Shown here piece after piece: positions 1 through 8,176 of a stretch of DNA of 41,098 bases. Made by a program: the position numbers and the translations under genes. A model generated the notes under the pieces. It worked only from the letters and a program-made list of their open reading frames with translations. It had not been told where the DNA came from and did no database searches. The DNA comes from Oerskovia rustica (GTDB lineage: Bacteria; Actinomycetota; Actinomycetes; Actinomycetales; Cellulomonadaceae): positions 77,846 through 118,943 of the forward strand of contig NZ_JACSQQ010000014.1 of the NCBI RefSeq assembly GCF_014836555.1. Direction: 5' to 3'. Each line of letters begins with the position of its first letter. Position 1 is the stretch's first letter.

Positions 1-71
1 GCCGCCCCCCACGTCCGGCCGTGCTGGTCGCGGGTCCCAGGCTACCGGTGGAGCACCGAAGGACCCGAGGG

Positions 72-845
72 TCAGAGGGTCGAGCCGGGCGAGACGACCT
101 CCCACGTCCCGAGCTGCGTGAACCCGGCGCGGGCGGCGAGGGCGCGGGACGCGGCGTTGTCGACCTGGCAGCGGTACTGCGGCTCGTAGCCCTGCGACAG
201 CGCGTAGCGGCTGATCGCCCGGACGACCCGACGGGCGTGACCCTTCCCCCGTGCGTCGGGGAGCGTCAGGACACCCGTGTCCGCCAGGCGGGAGTCCCCC
301 CAGGGGTACATGCTCGCGGCGGCCACGAGCCGCTCGCCCTCGAACGCACCGAGCACGGCCCAGTGGTCCAGCTCGACGTACGCGTCGTCGAGGTCCTGCT
401 CGGGGGCGCTCGCCTCGAACACGGAGAAGGCCGCGGCGTCCTGGGCGCTCAGCCGCCGCACGGTGGGCACGTCGTCCTCGGCGAGCAGGGCGGCCGTGGT
501 GTGCTCCGTGAGGTGGAAGACGCAGTCGGCCTCGTGGAGCGCGACGCCAGCCTCCTGCAGCGCCCGACGCACCGACGCCTCGGTGACTGCCCGCGGCCCG
601 GCCAGCTCCAGGAGACCCGCGACCTGCGGGGTCACCGCGACGAGGACGGCTCCGGGCCCGTCGGTGGGGGCGGCCGGGTCGGCAGGGCCGCCCGAGGCGA
701 CCGCGCCACGGGTCGTCAGCACCGTGACGCGACGGTCCTCGGGCAGACCCGGGTTGCTCACGACCGTGAGCGACGCGTCCCGGTGCAGGACATCACCGCC
801 CACGAGCGGCGCGCGCCAGAAGTCGGTGATCGTCTGGGAGAACAT
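72..845 (-). CDS. GNAT family N-acetyltransferase
   Basis: 257-residue protein whose C-terminal half (about residues 130-250) looks like a GNAT fold: a strand carrying WAVLGAFEGERLVAAAS, then the acetyl-CoA loop DARGKGHARR near residue 200, then NAASRALAARAGFTQLG, the usual end of a GNAT domain. It should transfer an acetyl group from acetyl-CoA to an unknown amine. The N-terminal 120 residues match nothing I recognise and may bind substrate. The ATG is preceded by GAGGAG at suitable spacing. It ends 71 bases from the window edge. The family call is solid; the substrate is unknown. Confidence 0.85.
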   Translation of the reverse strand: MFSQTITDFWRAPLVGGDVLHRDASLTVVSNPGLPEDRRVTVLTTRGAVASGGPADPAAPTDGPGAVLVAVTPQVAGLLELAGPRAVTEASVRRALQEAGVALHEADCVFHLTEHTTAALLAEDDVPTVRRLSAQDAAAFSVFEASAPEQDLDDAYVELDHWAVLGAFEGERLVAAASMYPWGDSRLADTGVLTLPDARGKGHARRVVRAISRYALSQGYEPQYRCQVDNAASRALAARAGFTQLGTWEVVSPGSTL

Positions 846-1032
846 GGGCGGGCTCCTCGGAGGTCGCGGGCAGCGACCTGCTGCGCGTTCCGCACGGTAC
901 AGGTGCCCCGGAGCGCGCTCACTCCCTTTTCACCGGCCCCCCGAGCGCCCTTCGTCCCGCGGCGGGCGAGCCGGTCGATCTGCGAGCCGCGCAACGAGAC
1001 CAGGGCGTGCTCGGTCCCGGAGAGGCCCGCCC

Positions 1033-1617
1033 TCAGCCCCCGATCCCGTCCAGGAACCGGATGACCCGCTCGGTGAGCAGGCGCGCCGCGTGCTCGTCGT
1101 ACGAGGGCAGGCTCGCGTCGGCGAACAGGTGCGCGTCCCCGGGGTAGAGGAACAGCTCGGCCTCACCGGGGGCGGCCTCGACCAGGGCCCGGGCGGCGTC
1201 GAGGTCGCCCTCGTCGACGAAGATCGGGTCCGCGTCCATGCCGTGGATCTGCACGGGGACCCCGAGCGGCCAGCCGTCGCCGAACTCCGACGTCGGGATG
1301 CACGAGTAGAAGAGCAGCGCGCCCCGCGCACCCTCGCGGGTCTGCGCGAGCATCTGCGCGGGCACCACCCCGAGCGAGAACCCCGCGAAGACCAGCTCCT
1401 CGGGCAGCCCGTCCGCGACCGTGGCGCCGCGGGACAGGATCGTGTCGAACCCGATCTGCTCGACGTACCCCATGCCGCTCTCGATGTCGGGGAACGTCCT
1501 GCCCTCGTACAGGTCCGGCAGGTGCACGACGTGCCCGGCCTCGCGCAGGGTCTCCGCGAACGCGCGGACCCCGGGCGTCAGCCCGAGCGAGTGGTGGAAG
1601 AGCAGTACCTCGGCCAT
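1033..1617 (-). CDS. Dienelactone hydrolase family protein
   Basis: 194-residue cytoplasmic alpha/beta hydrolase. The nucleophile elbow is GFSLG (Ser81), the acid is probably Asp128 or Asp130 in HGMDAD, and the His is 163 in GDAHLF. This is the arrangement of small dienelactone hydrolase-like proteins, though classical enzymes use Cys where this has Ser. The length is slightly short for the family (about 200-240). AAGGAG sits 5 nt before the ATG. It is probably a general esterase or lactonase; no chlorocatechol pathway genes lie nearby, so a true dienelactone substrate is unlikely. Confidence 0.85.
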   Translation of the reverse strand: MAEVLLFHHSLGLTPGVRAFAETLREAGHVVHLPDLYEGRTFPDIESGMGYVEQIGFDTILSRGATVADGLPEELVFAGFSLGVVPAQMLAQTREGARGALLFYSCIPTSEFGDGWPLGVPVQIHGMDADPIFVDEGDLDAARALVEAAPGEAELFLYPGDAHLFADASLPSYDEHAARLLTERVIRFLDGIGG

Positions 1618-1735
1618 GGGGGCTCCTTCGCGTCACGGGCGCCGGGGGGCGGCGCCGCCCTCCCGATCATCGCGCAGACCACACGCGCGCGCCGGGCGCG
1701 GGGGCACCGCGGGGCCCGCGCCGGGCGGCGCTGCC

Positions 1736-2833
1736 TCAGCGCACGACCGGCACCGGCCCCAGCCGGCGCAGCCGCGCGAGGCGGCGCGCCGGGCGCGCGA
1801 CGTCGCGCGCGACGCCCTCCTCGCCGTGCCGGCGCAGCGTCTCGTCAGGGTCCTGGTGGGCCAGGACGTGCAGCGGCACGTCGCGGTCGCACAGGACGTC
1901 GACGAGGTTCGCGAACCGCTGCCCCGTGTCGGGGGCCTGCGCGCCCAGGGCCGGGACGCCGTCGAGCACCACGGACCCGAAGCGGTCGGCGAGGTGCAGG
2001 ACGTCCGCGACCGCGGTGCGCCCCGCGCACCAGTGCTCGAACCCGAGCCACACCACGGCGTCCCGGACGGCGAGGACCGGGTGCTCGCGCGACCCGATGC
2101 GCACGGTCGTCGCCTCGGCGGGCTCGGGGCGCGCGAGGCCGGCGGCCGCGAGCCGCGCGTCCGTCGCGGGCCACACGAACGCACCGCCACGGAACCCGCG
2201 CACGTCCTCGCTGGGCGAGCGCCGGTGGTCGCGGTCGCCGCCGATCTCGACGACGTCGAGGCGCGCGGTCAGCAGGTCGATCGTCGGGACGAACAGGTGG
2301 TGGTAGGCCGGGCTCGGCATGAGGCCCGACGGCGGGTAGTTCGACGTCAGGACCACGTGCACCCCACGCTCGTCGAGGGCCCGGACGGCACGGGCCACGA
2401 GCATCGCGTCGCCCGCGTCGTGCACGTGGAACTCGTCGAAGCACACGAGCCGGGCCTCGCCGAGGATCGCGTCGAGCGCCGCGTCGATCGACCCGCGGTG
2501 GAAACGCTCGCCGTGCAGGCGGCGCAGGAAGTCGTGGAAGTGGACACGAACCGTCGTGGTGGTGGGGCCCACGAGCGGGGCGACCGCAGCGAGGAACACG
2601 TCCATGAGCCAGGTCTTGCCGCGCCCCACGGGGCCCCAGAGGTACAGGCCGCTCAGGTCGGGCGCCGGGCCGGCGAGCCGTCCCGCCAGGACGTCGAGGG
2701 CCAGGGCCGCGGGCTCCTGGCCGGGATCGACCGAGAATCCGCGCCGGGCGGCGTCCAGCCCGACGGCGTCGCGCACCACGGTCGGCGGGTCCGCCGGGGC
2801 GTCGATCAGGCCCCTCGGGCGTGCCTCGTCCAC
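1736..2833 (-). CDS. zapE: Cell division protein ZapE (AFG1-like P-loop ATPase)
   Basis: 365-residue AAA-type ATPase of the AFG1/ZapE family. Walker A is GPVGRGKT (about 67-74), followed by WLMDVF, and Walker B is LVCFDEFHVHD (Asp133-Glu134); FDEFHV.D is diagnostic for the family. In E. coli ZapE acts at the Z ring under stress; in actinobacteria the role is less clear. The GTG start is chosen because TACCCT lies 7 nt upstream (2841-2846), giving a leaderless transcript. It is monocistronic, with a strong hairpin just upstream at 2885-2922. Confidence 0.9.
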   Translation of the reverse strand: MDEARPRGLIDAPADPPTVVRDAVGLDAARRGFSVDPGQEPAALALDVLAGRLAGPAPDLSGLYLWGPVGRGKTWLMDVFLAAVAPLVGPTTTTVRVHFHDFLRRLHGERFHRGSIDAALDAILGEARLVCFDEFHVHDAGDAMLVARAVRALDERGVHVVLTSNYPPSGLMPSPAYHHLFVPTIDLLTARLDVVEIGGDRDHRRSPSEDVRGFRGGAFVWPATDARLAAAGLARPEPAEATTVRIGSREHPVLAVRDAVVWLGFEHWCAGRTAVADVLHLADRFGSVVLDGVPALGAQAPDTGQRFANLVDVLCDRDVPLHVLAHQDPDETLRRHGEEGVARDVARPARRLARLRRLGPVPVVR

Positions 2834-2840
2834 GCGTCCG

Positions 2841-2846
2841 AGGGTA
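2841..2846 (-). promoter_or_regulatory. -10 box of zapE, leaderless type
   Basis: TACCCT on the minus strand ends 7 nt before the GTG start at 2833, so transcription should begin at or next to the start codon. No convincing -35 is visible. Confidence 0.5.
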
Positions 2847-2884
2847 CGCGACGCCCGAGCCGCGAGGGCCGAGCCCGCTCGACC

Positions 2885-2922
2885 TCAGCAGGGGCCCAGG
2901 TGTGTGCCCGGGCCCCTGCTGA
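2885..2922 (-). terminator. Hairpin terminator after the SHOCT-domain gene
   Basis: Perfect 13-bp inverted repeat (TCAGCAGGGGCCC and its complement) with a 12-nt loop, 91 bases past the stop of the 3013-3393 gene and upstream of zapE. There is no long U tract, which is normal for high-GC actinobacterial terminators. Confidence 0.65.
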
Positions 2923-3012
2923 CGACCGATCCGTGCGCGCCGCCCGCCGGCTCACGGGGTGAGCCGACGGGAGCGGCGAGCTCTGCCGTCGGGCCGTGGA
3001 GAAGGACCAGGC

Positions 3013-3393
3013 TCAGGCGAGCGCCTTGGCCTTGAGCGACGCGAACTCGTCGGGCGTGATGGTGCCCGCGTCGAGGAGAGCCTTGGCCGAGGCGATCTGG
3101 TCGGTCGCGGACTGCCCGCCCGTCGCGACCTCCCGGATGTAGGAGTCGGCCTGCGCCTTGGCCGCGCTGGCCGCCGCGAGGTGCCGCTCCGTCATGCCCC
3201 TGCCGCGGGCGATGATGTAGATCAGCGCCGTGAGGAACGGGATGAAGACCAGACCCACGATCCACAGCGCCTTCCACCAACCGCTGAGCGTGTGGTCGCG
3301 GAACAGGTCGGTCAGGATCTGGAAGAGCACCATCAGGTACGCGATGAAGACGAACCACCAGATCAGAAGCCAGAAGAAGTCCCAGAATTCCAT
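3013..3393 (-). CDS. SHOCT domain / PLDc_N-like small membrane protein
   Basis: 126 residues. Two membrane segments (about 5-31, very rich in Trp and Phe, and about 40-62) resemble the PLDc_N (phospholipase D nuclease N-terminal) membrane module. A charged linker follows, then a C-terminal SHOCT motif (about 98-126: DQIASAKALLDAGTITPDEFASLKAKAL). SHOCT modules are short helical pairs found at the ends of many bacterial membrane proteins and are thought to mediate oligomerisation or interaction. There is no catalytic site. A second, soluble SHOCT protein is encoded at 18111-18461. Confidence 0.85.
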   Translation of the reverse strand: MEFWDFFWLLIWWFVFIAYLMVLFQILTDLFRDHTLSGWWKALWIVGLVFIPFLTALIYIIARGRGMTERHLAAASAAKAQADSYIREVATGGQSATDQIASAKALLDAGTITPDEFASLKAKALA

Positions 3394-3522
3394 GGTGAAG
3401 CCCCGTTCGACGATCTCCGGCGCTCGCGAGCGCGAGGCGCTGAGGTCAGGTTAGTGACGGGCGTCACGATGCGCGCGGCGAAACGGGCGGGTTCCGGGGG
3501 AAGCGCCCCTGATGCGCGATCC

Positions 3523-4554
3523 TCACACGCGCGGCGGGGCGGTGCTGCTGCGGACCGTCAAGGTCGTGGGGACGAGCGTCGTGCCGGGCTCGGGGGCGCC
3601 GTCGTCAGAGCGGACCTGCCGCAGGACCCCGTCGACGCACCGGCGCCCGACCTGCGTGAAGTCCTGGTGGACCGTGGTCAGGGGCGGGCTGTAGGAGCCC
3701 GCGTCGGGCACGTCGTCGAACCCGACGACACTCACGTCCCCCGGCACGTCGCGGCCCCTCTCGCGCAGCGCCCGCAGGATGCCGAGCGCCATCTGGTCGT
3801 TCGCGGCGAAGACGGCCGTGCACCCCGGCTCGTCCGCGAGCAGGAGCCCGGCCCGGTAGCCGGACTCGGCGCTCCAGTCGCCCCGGATGAGCGGGGGCGT
3901 GTCCCGTCCGGCGTCCGCGAGCGCCCCCTGCCAGGCGTCCACGCGTCGCTGCGACGCGAACGAGTCCTCGGGGCCGGCGACGTGCCACACGGTGCGGTGC
4001 CCCAGGCCCAGGAGGTGGTCGACGGCGCTGCGCGCCCCGGCCGCCTGGTCGGTGTCGACCACGACGTACTCGGAGCCCGCGTCGGAGTCGACGACCACGA
4101 CCGGGATGCCCGGCGGGAGGGCGATGTGCGAGCGGCCCAGGAGGTGCACCTCCATGACGATGATGACGGCGTCGACCGCCAGCTCCCCGAGCCGCGAGAA
4201 CGCCCCCTCGACACCGCCGGGGGTGGGGACCGCGACCGGGATGAGGGTGATCGCGTACCCCTCCTCGGCAGCCGCGACCGAGATCGCGTCGAGCGTGCGC
4301 ATGTTGCCGGTCGTCGAGAGGGTGAACATGATGACGCCGATGGTCCGGAACTCGCCCCACTTGAGGGCGCGGGCGGCGCCGTTGGGCCGGTAGCCGAGCT
4401 GCTTCATGGCGTCGAGGACCTGCTGACGTGTCTCCTCCACGACGCCCGCGTGACCGTTCGAGACGCGCGAGACGGTCTGCGCGGAGACTCCCGCGAGCTT
4501 CGCGACGTCGGCCATCGAGGCGCGGCGTACCCGCTTCGGGGTGTTCGTCGTCAT
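3523..4554 (-). CDS. LacI family transcriptional regulator of the galactan locus
   Basis: 343-residue LacI/GalR repressor. The N-terminal helix-turn-helix is MADVAKLAGVSAQTVSRVSN (14-33), with the hinge near 50-60 (NGAARALK), followed by a periplasmic-binding-like effector domain with FAANDQMALGILRALRERG and VVGFDDVPDA near the C-terminus. I chose the ATG at 4554 because GGAGGAAG lies 8 nt upstream; an in-frame GTG at 4581 has no such site. It is divergent from the ABC importer, and two 18-bp palindromes of LacI type lie between them. It probably represses the importer and glycosidases until a galacto-oligosaccharide binds; the ligand is inferred from the neighbours. Confidence 0.92.
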   Translation of the reverse strand: MTTNTPKRVRRASMADVAKLAGVSAQTVSRVSNGHAGVVEETRQQVLDAMKQLGYRPNGAARALKWGEFRTIGVIMFTLSTTGNMRTLDAISVAAAEEGYAITLIPVAVPTPGGVEGAFSRLGELAVDAVIIVMEVHLLGRSHIALPPGIPVVVVDSDAGSEYVVVDTDQAAGARSAVDHLLGLGHRTVWHVAGPEDSFASQRRVDAWQGALADAGRDTPPLIRGDWSAESGYRAGLLLADEPGCTAVFAANDQMALGILRALRERGRDVPGDVSVVGFDDVPDAGSYSPPLTTVHQDFTQVGRRCVDGVLRQVRSDDGAPEPGTTLVPTTLTVRSSTAPPRV

Positions 4555-4623
4555 CGGGCTGCTTCCTCCAGAGATCCGCACCCTCCGGCCCGACGCTCGC
4601 CCGAAGCTTCTCCGCCTGCGGAC

Positions 4624-4653
4624 TTGACGCGCCCGCAGAACGGGTGTGACGAT
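4624..4653 (+). promoter_or_regulatory. Putative promoter of the ABC importer operon
   Basis: TTGACG (4624-4629) and GACGAT (4648-4653) are separated by 18 nt. The predicted start near 4660 would place the first LacI operator immediately downstream, as expected for a roadblock. The -35 is good and the -10 is poor. Confidence 0.35.
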
Positions 4654-4663
4654 CAGGCTAGTC

Positions 4664-4681
4664 GATGTTTACGCAAACATC
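4664..4681 (+). promoter_or_regulatory. LacI-type operator O1
   Basis: GATGTTTACGCAAACATC has perfect 7-bp arms around ACGC, the classic LacI-family operator form. It lies between the divergent lacI-type gene and the importer. Confidence 0.75.
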
Positions 4682-4697
4682 CATCGAGGTTCGTTCG

Positions 4698-4715
4698 GAT
4701 GTTTGCGTAAACCTC
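4698..4715 (+). promoter_or_regulatory. LacI-type operator O2
   Basis: GATGTTTGCGTAAACCTC is the reverse complement of O1 with one mismatch. The O1 and O2 centres are 34 bp apart, close to three helical turns, so two dimers would sit on the same DNA face. Confidence 0.75.
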
Positions 4716-4789
4716 CTCGGAACAGAGTTGATCCGCACCAGGACGTCGAACAACAACGTTCGACCCGCCGAGACCAGCAAGGACTCGTC

Positions 4790-5728
4790 ATGACAGTGAT
4801 GTCACCACCGACGGCCACACCCACCGGTGCGCCCGCCGGCGCCCGACCACCCCGCCCCCGCCGCACCGGGCGGTCGTGGAAGGGCTGGGGCTTCATCGGC
4901 CCCTTCATGCTCGTCTTCGCGCTGGTGTTCCTCGCGCCGATCGCCTACTCGATCTACCTGAGCCTGTTCCGCAAGCAGATGATCGGCGGGAACTCGTTCG
5001 TCGGGCTCGAGAACTACCAGCAGGCGTTCTCCGACCCGCAGTTCTGGTCGGCCGTGGGACGCGTCGCCCTGTTCCTCGTCGTCCAGGTCCCGATCATGCT
5101 CGTCATCGCACTGATCGTGGCCCTCGCGGTCGACTCCGGACGGCTCTACGGGAGCAACTTCTTCCGTATCTCGATCTTCCTGCCCTACGCCGTGCCCGCC
5201 GTCGTCGCGACGCTCATGTGGGGGTTCATGTACGGCACGCGGTTCGGGCTGGTCGGCAACATCAACGACGCGTTCGGCATCGACCTGCCCAACCCGCTGT
5301 CGCCCGACCTCGTCCTCGCGTCGATCGGCAACATCGTCACGTGGGAGTTCGTGGGCTACAACATGCTCATCTTCTACGCCGCGCTGCGCGTCATCCCTCG
5401 CGACCTGTACGAGGCCGCCGAGCTCGACGGCGCGAGCCAGCTCCGCGTCATCACCGCGATCAAGATCCCCGCGATCCGCGGCTCGCTCGTCGTCGCGACG
5501 ATCTTCTCGATCATCGGCAGCTTCCAGCTCTTCAACGAGCCGAGCATCCTCAAGAGCCTCGCGCCCAACGCGATCACGACCTACTTCACCCCGAACCTCT
5601 ACGCCTACAACCTGTCGTTCTCCGGGCAGCAGTTCAACTACTCCGCGACCGTCGCGATCATCATGGGCGTCCTCACCATGATCGTGGCGTACGTCGTCCA
5701 GCTGCGTGGCATGAAGAAGGAGAGCTGA
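4790..5728 (+). CDS. ABC sugar transporter permease 1 (MalF/UgpA type)
   Basis: 312-residue integral membrane permease of a carbohydrate uptake family 1 importer. About six membrane segments follow a Pro/Arg-rich cytoplasmic N-terminus, and the EAA loop that docks the ATPase reads EAAELDGASQLRVITAIKIP. The ATG at 4790 has AAGGA 7 nt upstream; the longer frame reading from 4646 runs back through both LacI operators and is not used. The gene is first in the operon, followed after 3 nt by the second permease. No ATP-binding gene is present, so a shared MsiK-like ATPase elsewhere is expected, as in other actinobacterial sugar importers. Confidence 0.92.
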   Translation: MTVMSPPTATPTGAPAGARPPRPRRTGRSWKGWGFIGPFMLVFALVFLAPIAYSIYLSLFRKQMIGGNSFVGLENYQQAFSDPQFWSAVGRVALFLVVQVPIMLVIALIVALAVDSGRLYGSNFFRISIFLPYAVPAVVATLMWGFMYGTRFGLVGNINDAFGIDLPNPLSPDLVLASIGNIVTWEFVGYNMLIFYAALRVIPRDLYEAAELDGASQLRVITAIKIPAIRGSLVVATIFSIIGSFQLFNEPSILKSLAPNAITTYFTPNLYAYNLSFSGQQFNYSATVAIIMGVLTMIVAYVVQLRGMKKES

Positions 5729-5731
5729 ACG

Positions 5732-6658
5732 ATGTCCGCCTCCCCCGTGACCCTTCGCCCCGCGAGCCGTCGCTCGCCCTCCGCGCTCCGGCCCGACCGG
5801 CGCGGCAGCGTCGAGAAGCCGCGCCGCAACGTCCTGCTGACCGTCCTCGTCGGGATCGTGCTGGTCTACAGCCTCGTCCCGCTCGTCTGGCTCGTCATCA
5901 ACGCGACCAAGACCCAGTCGAGCCTCCTGAGCTCGTTCGGCCTCTGGTTCAGCGGCGACTTCAGCCTGTTCAGCAACATCGCCGACACCCTCACCTACGA
6001 CGACGGCATCTTCGTCCGCTGGCTCGGGAACACCCTGCTGTACGTGGTGCTCGGCGCGGGCGGGGCGACCTTCCTCGCCGTGCTCGGCGGCTACGCGCTC
6101 GCCAAGTTCGACTTCCCCGGCAAGCGCGCGATCTTCGCCGTCGTGATCGGCGCCGTGGCCGTCCCGGGCACCGCCCTCGCGGTCCCGACGTTCCTGCTGT
6201 TCAGCCAGATGGGGCTGACCAACACCCCGTGGTCGGTCATCATCCCCTCGCTCATCTCGCCCTTCGGGCTCTACCTGATGTGGACCTTCGCGGCCGACGC
6301 GATCCCCACCGAGATGCTCGAGGCCGCCCGCATGGACGGAGCCGGGGAGTACCGGACGTTCTTCAGCGTCTCCCTGCCCCTGCTCGGCCCCGGCATCGTC
6401 ACCGTGCTGCTCTTCACCATGGTCGCGACCTGGAACAACTACTTCCTGCCCCTGATCATGCTCAAGGACCCGAGCTGGTACCCCCTGACGCTCGGCCTGA
6501 ACGCCTGGAACGCGCAGGCCGCCACCGCAGGTGGTGAGGCGATCTTCCACCTGGTCATCACTGGCGCGCTCCTGACGATCCTGCCGCTCATCGTGGCCTT
6601 CCTCTTCCTCCAGCGCTTCTGGCAGACCGGCCTGGCCGCCGGCAGCGTCAAGGCCTGA
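5732..6658 (+). CDS. ABC sugar transporter permease 2 (MalG/UgpE type)
   Basis: 308-residue partner permease with six predicted membrane helices. The EAA loop is EAARMDGAGEYRTFFSVSLP. The ribosome-binding site AAGGAGA lies inside the last codons of permease 1, so the two are translationally coupled. With permease 1 it forms the membrane channel of the importer. Confidence 0.92.
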   Translation: MSASPVTLRPASRRSPSALRPDRRGSVEKPRRNVLLTVLVGIVLVYSLVPLVWLVINATKTQSSLLSSFGLWFSGDFSLFSNIADTLTYDDGIFVRWLGNTLLYVVLGAGGATFLAVLGGYALAKFDFPGKRAIFAVVIGAVAVPGTALAVPTFLLFSQMGLTNTPWSVIIPSLISPFGLYLMWTFAADAIPTEMLEAARMDGAGEYRTFFSVSLPLLGPGIVTVLLFTMVATWNNYFLPLIMLKDPSWYPLTLGLNAWNAQAATAGGEAIFHLVITGALLTILPLIVAFLFLQRFWQTGLAAGSVKA

Positions 6659-6745
6659 CGAGCCCGGCACGAACACCCCGCACCACCCGGCCCCGGGTCC
6701 CCGGGACGGCCCCTTCGTCTCACGACGACGTGAAAGGAACACCTC

Positions 6746-8086
6746 ATGAAGACCCCCTCCGGGCGCGCGGCGCTGCGCGCCACCGCCCTCACCGCGACCC
6801 TGGCGCTCGCCCTCACCGCCTGCAGCTCGGGCGACTCGGGCGGCGGCTCGACCGACGCCTCGCCCGACGCGGTCAAGGCAGCCCTCGAGGAGGGCGGCAA
6901 GATCACGGTGTGGGCCTGGGAGCCCACGCTCGAGGCGGTCGTCGACGGCTTCGAGGACAAGTACCCCAACGTCGACGTCGAGCTCGTCAACGCGGGGACG
7001 GGCAACGACCAGTACACCGCCCTCCAGAACGCCGTCTCGGCCGGCTCGGGCGTGCCCGACGTCGCCCAGATCGAGTACTACGCCCTGCCGCAGTTCGCCC
7101 TGTCGGAGGCCGTGGCCGACCTGAGCGCGTACGGCGCCTCCGACCTCGACGGGACGTTCACGCCCGGCCCGTGGTCCGCCGTGCACTCCGGCGACGGGAT
7201 CTACGGCCTCCCCATGGACTCGGGCCCCATGGCCCTGTTCTACAACAAGGAGATCTTCGACAAGCACGGCGTCGCGGTCCCCACGACGTGGGACGAGTAC
7301 CTCGCTGCAGCCCGCACCCTGCACGCCGCGGACCCGAACCTCTACATCGCCAACGACACGGGTGACGCCGGCTTCACGACCAGCCTGATCTGGCAGGCCG
7401 GCGGCCAGCCGTACCAGGTCGACGGCTCGGACGTCACGATCGACTTCACGGACGAGGGCTCGACGGCGTTCGCCACCACGTGGGACCAGCTGGTCTCCGA
7501 GGACCTCGTCGCGCCCATCAGCTCGTGGAGCGACGAGTGGTACCAGGGCCTCGGCAACGGGACCATCGCGACCCTCGCGATCGGCGCCTGGATGCCCGCC
7601 AACCTCGAGTCGGGCGTGCCCGACGGCGCGGGCAAGTGGGCGGTCGCCCCCCTGCCGCAGTGGAAGGCCGGCGAGGACGCGAGCTCCGAGAACGGTGGCA
7701 GCTCGCTCGCCGTCCCGGCCGCGAGCAAGCAGCAGGCTCTCGCCTACGCGTTCCTCGACTACGCGAACGTCGGTGAGGGCGTGCAGACGCGCGTCGACGG
7801 CGGCGCGTTCCCCGCGACGTCGGCCGAGCTGGCCTCGGACGAGTTCCTCGGCACCGAGTTCCCGTACTTCGGCGGCCAGAAGGTCAACGAGGTCTTCGCG
7901 GAGTCCGCGGAGAACGTGCGCGAGGGCTGGTCGTACCTGCCGTTCCAGGTCTACGCGAACAGCATCTTCAACGACACGGTCGGCAAGGCGTACGTCTCGG
8001 ACGAGACCATCGCGGGCGGCCTCGCGGCCTGGCAGGACGCGTCGGTCAAGTACGGCAACGAGCAGGGCTTCTCGGTCAACAAGTAG
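6746..8086 (+). CDS. ABC sugar-binding lipoprotein
   Basis: 446-residue extracytoplasmic solute-binding protein of the MalE/UgpB class. The signal peptide ends in the lipobox LTAC, with lipid-modified Cys26, followed by a Ser/Gly-rich tether. Mature motifs include KITVWAWEPTLEAVVDGFEDKYPNV near the start and WDEYLAAARTL in the middle. AAAGGAA precedes the ATG. It should deliver galacto-oligosaccharide, probably beta-1,6-galactobiose, to the permeases; that ligand is inferred from the GH42 and GH30 neighbours. The order permease-permease-binding protein is the reverse of the usual one, and a strong hairpin follows the stop. Confidence 0.92.
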   Translation: MKTPSGRAALRATALTATLALALTACSSGDSGGGSTDASPDAVKAALEEGGKITVWAWEPTLEAVVDGFEDKYPNVDVELVNAGTGNDQYTALQNAVSAGSGVPDVAQIEYYALPQFALSEAVADLSAYGASDLDGTFTPGPWSAVHSGDGIYGLPMDSGPMALFYNKEIFDKHGVAVPTTWDEYLAAARTLHAADPNLYIANDTGDAGFTTSLIWQAGGQPYQVDGSDVTIDFTDEGSTAFATTWDQLVSEDLVAPISSWSDEWYQGLGNGTIATLAIGAWMPANLESGVPDGAGKWAVAPLPQWKAGEDASSENGGSSLAVPAASKQQALAYAFLDYANVGEGVQTRVDGGAFPATSAELASDEFLGTEFPYFGGQKVNEVFAESAENVREGWSYLPFQVYANSIFNDTVGKAYVSDETIAGGLAAWQDASVKYGNEQGFSVNK

Positions 8087-8094
8087 TCCCGCAC

Positions 8095-8124
8095 GGGTGC
8101 CGGCCGACCATCCGGCCGGCACCC
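8095..8124 (+). terminator. Intercistronic hairpin between binding protein and beta-galactosidase
   Basis: Perfect 12-bp stem (GGGTGCCGGCCG and complement) with a 6-nt loop, 8 nt after the binding-protein stop. With the GH42 start 52 nt further on, it probably attenuates read-through or protects the 3' end of the binding-protein mRNA, a common device for making more binding protein than downstream enzymes. Confidence 0.65.
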
Positions 8125-8176
8125 GCCCCCGGGGCGGCGCTGCCCGCCCCCACGCACCAGAACGAAGGAAGTCACC

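Noticed and set aside
1-71. Possible start of a further minus-strand gene, with AGGCTA/TAGCCT near 39-44
   Set aside because: No ATG or GTG at suitable spacing within the visible sequence; nothing supportable.
4555-4581. GTG start of the LacI regulator
   Set aside because: The ribosome-binding site GGAGGAAG lies inside this extension and points to ATG 4554.
4646-4789. GTG-initiated extension of permease 1
   Set aside because: It would translate both LacI operators; ATG 4790 has a proper ribosome-binding site.
4802-8122. 1106-residue open frame on the minus strand across the importer genes
   Set aside because: Antisense to well-supported permease and binding-protein genes; composition is repetitive Arg/Glu/Asp/Val from GC-rich antisense codons, with no domain.
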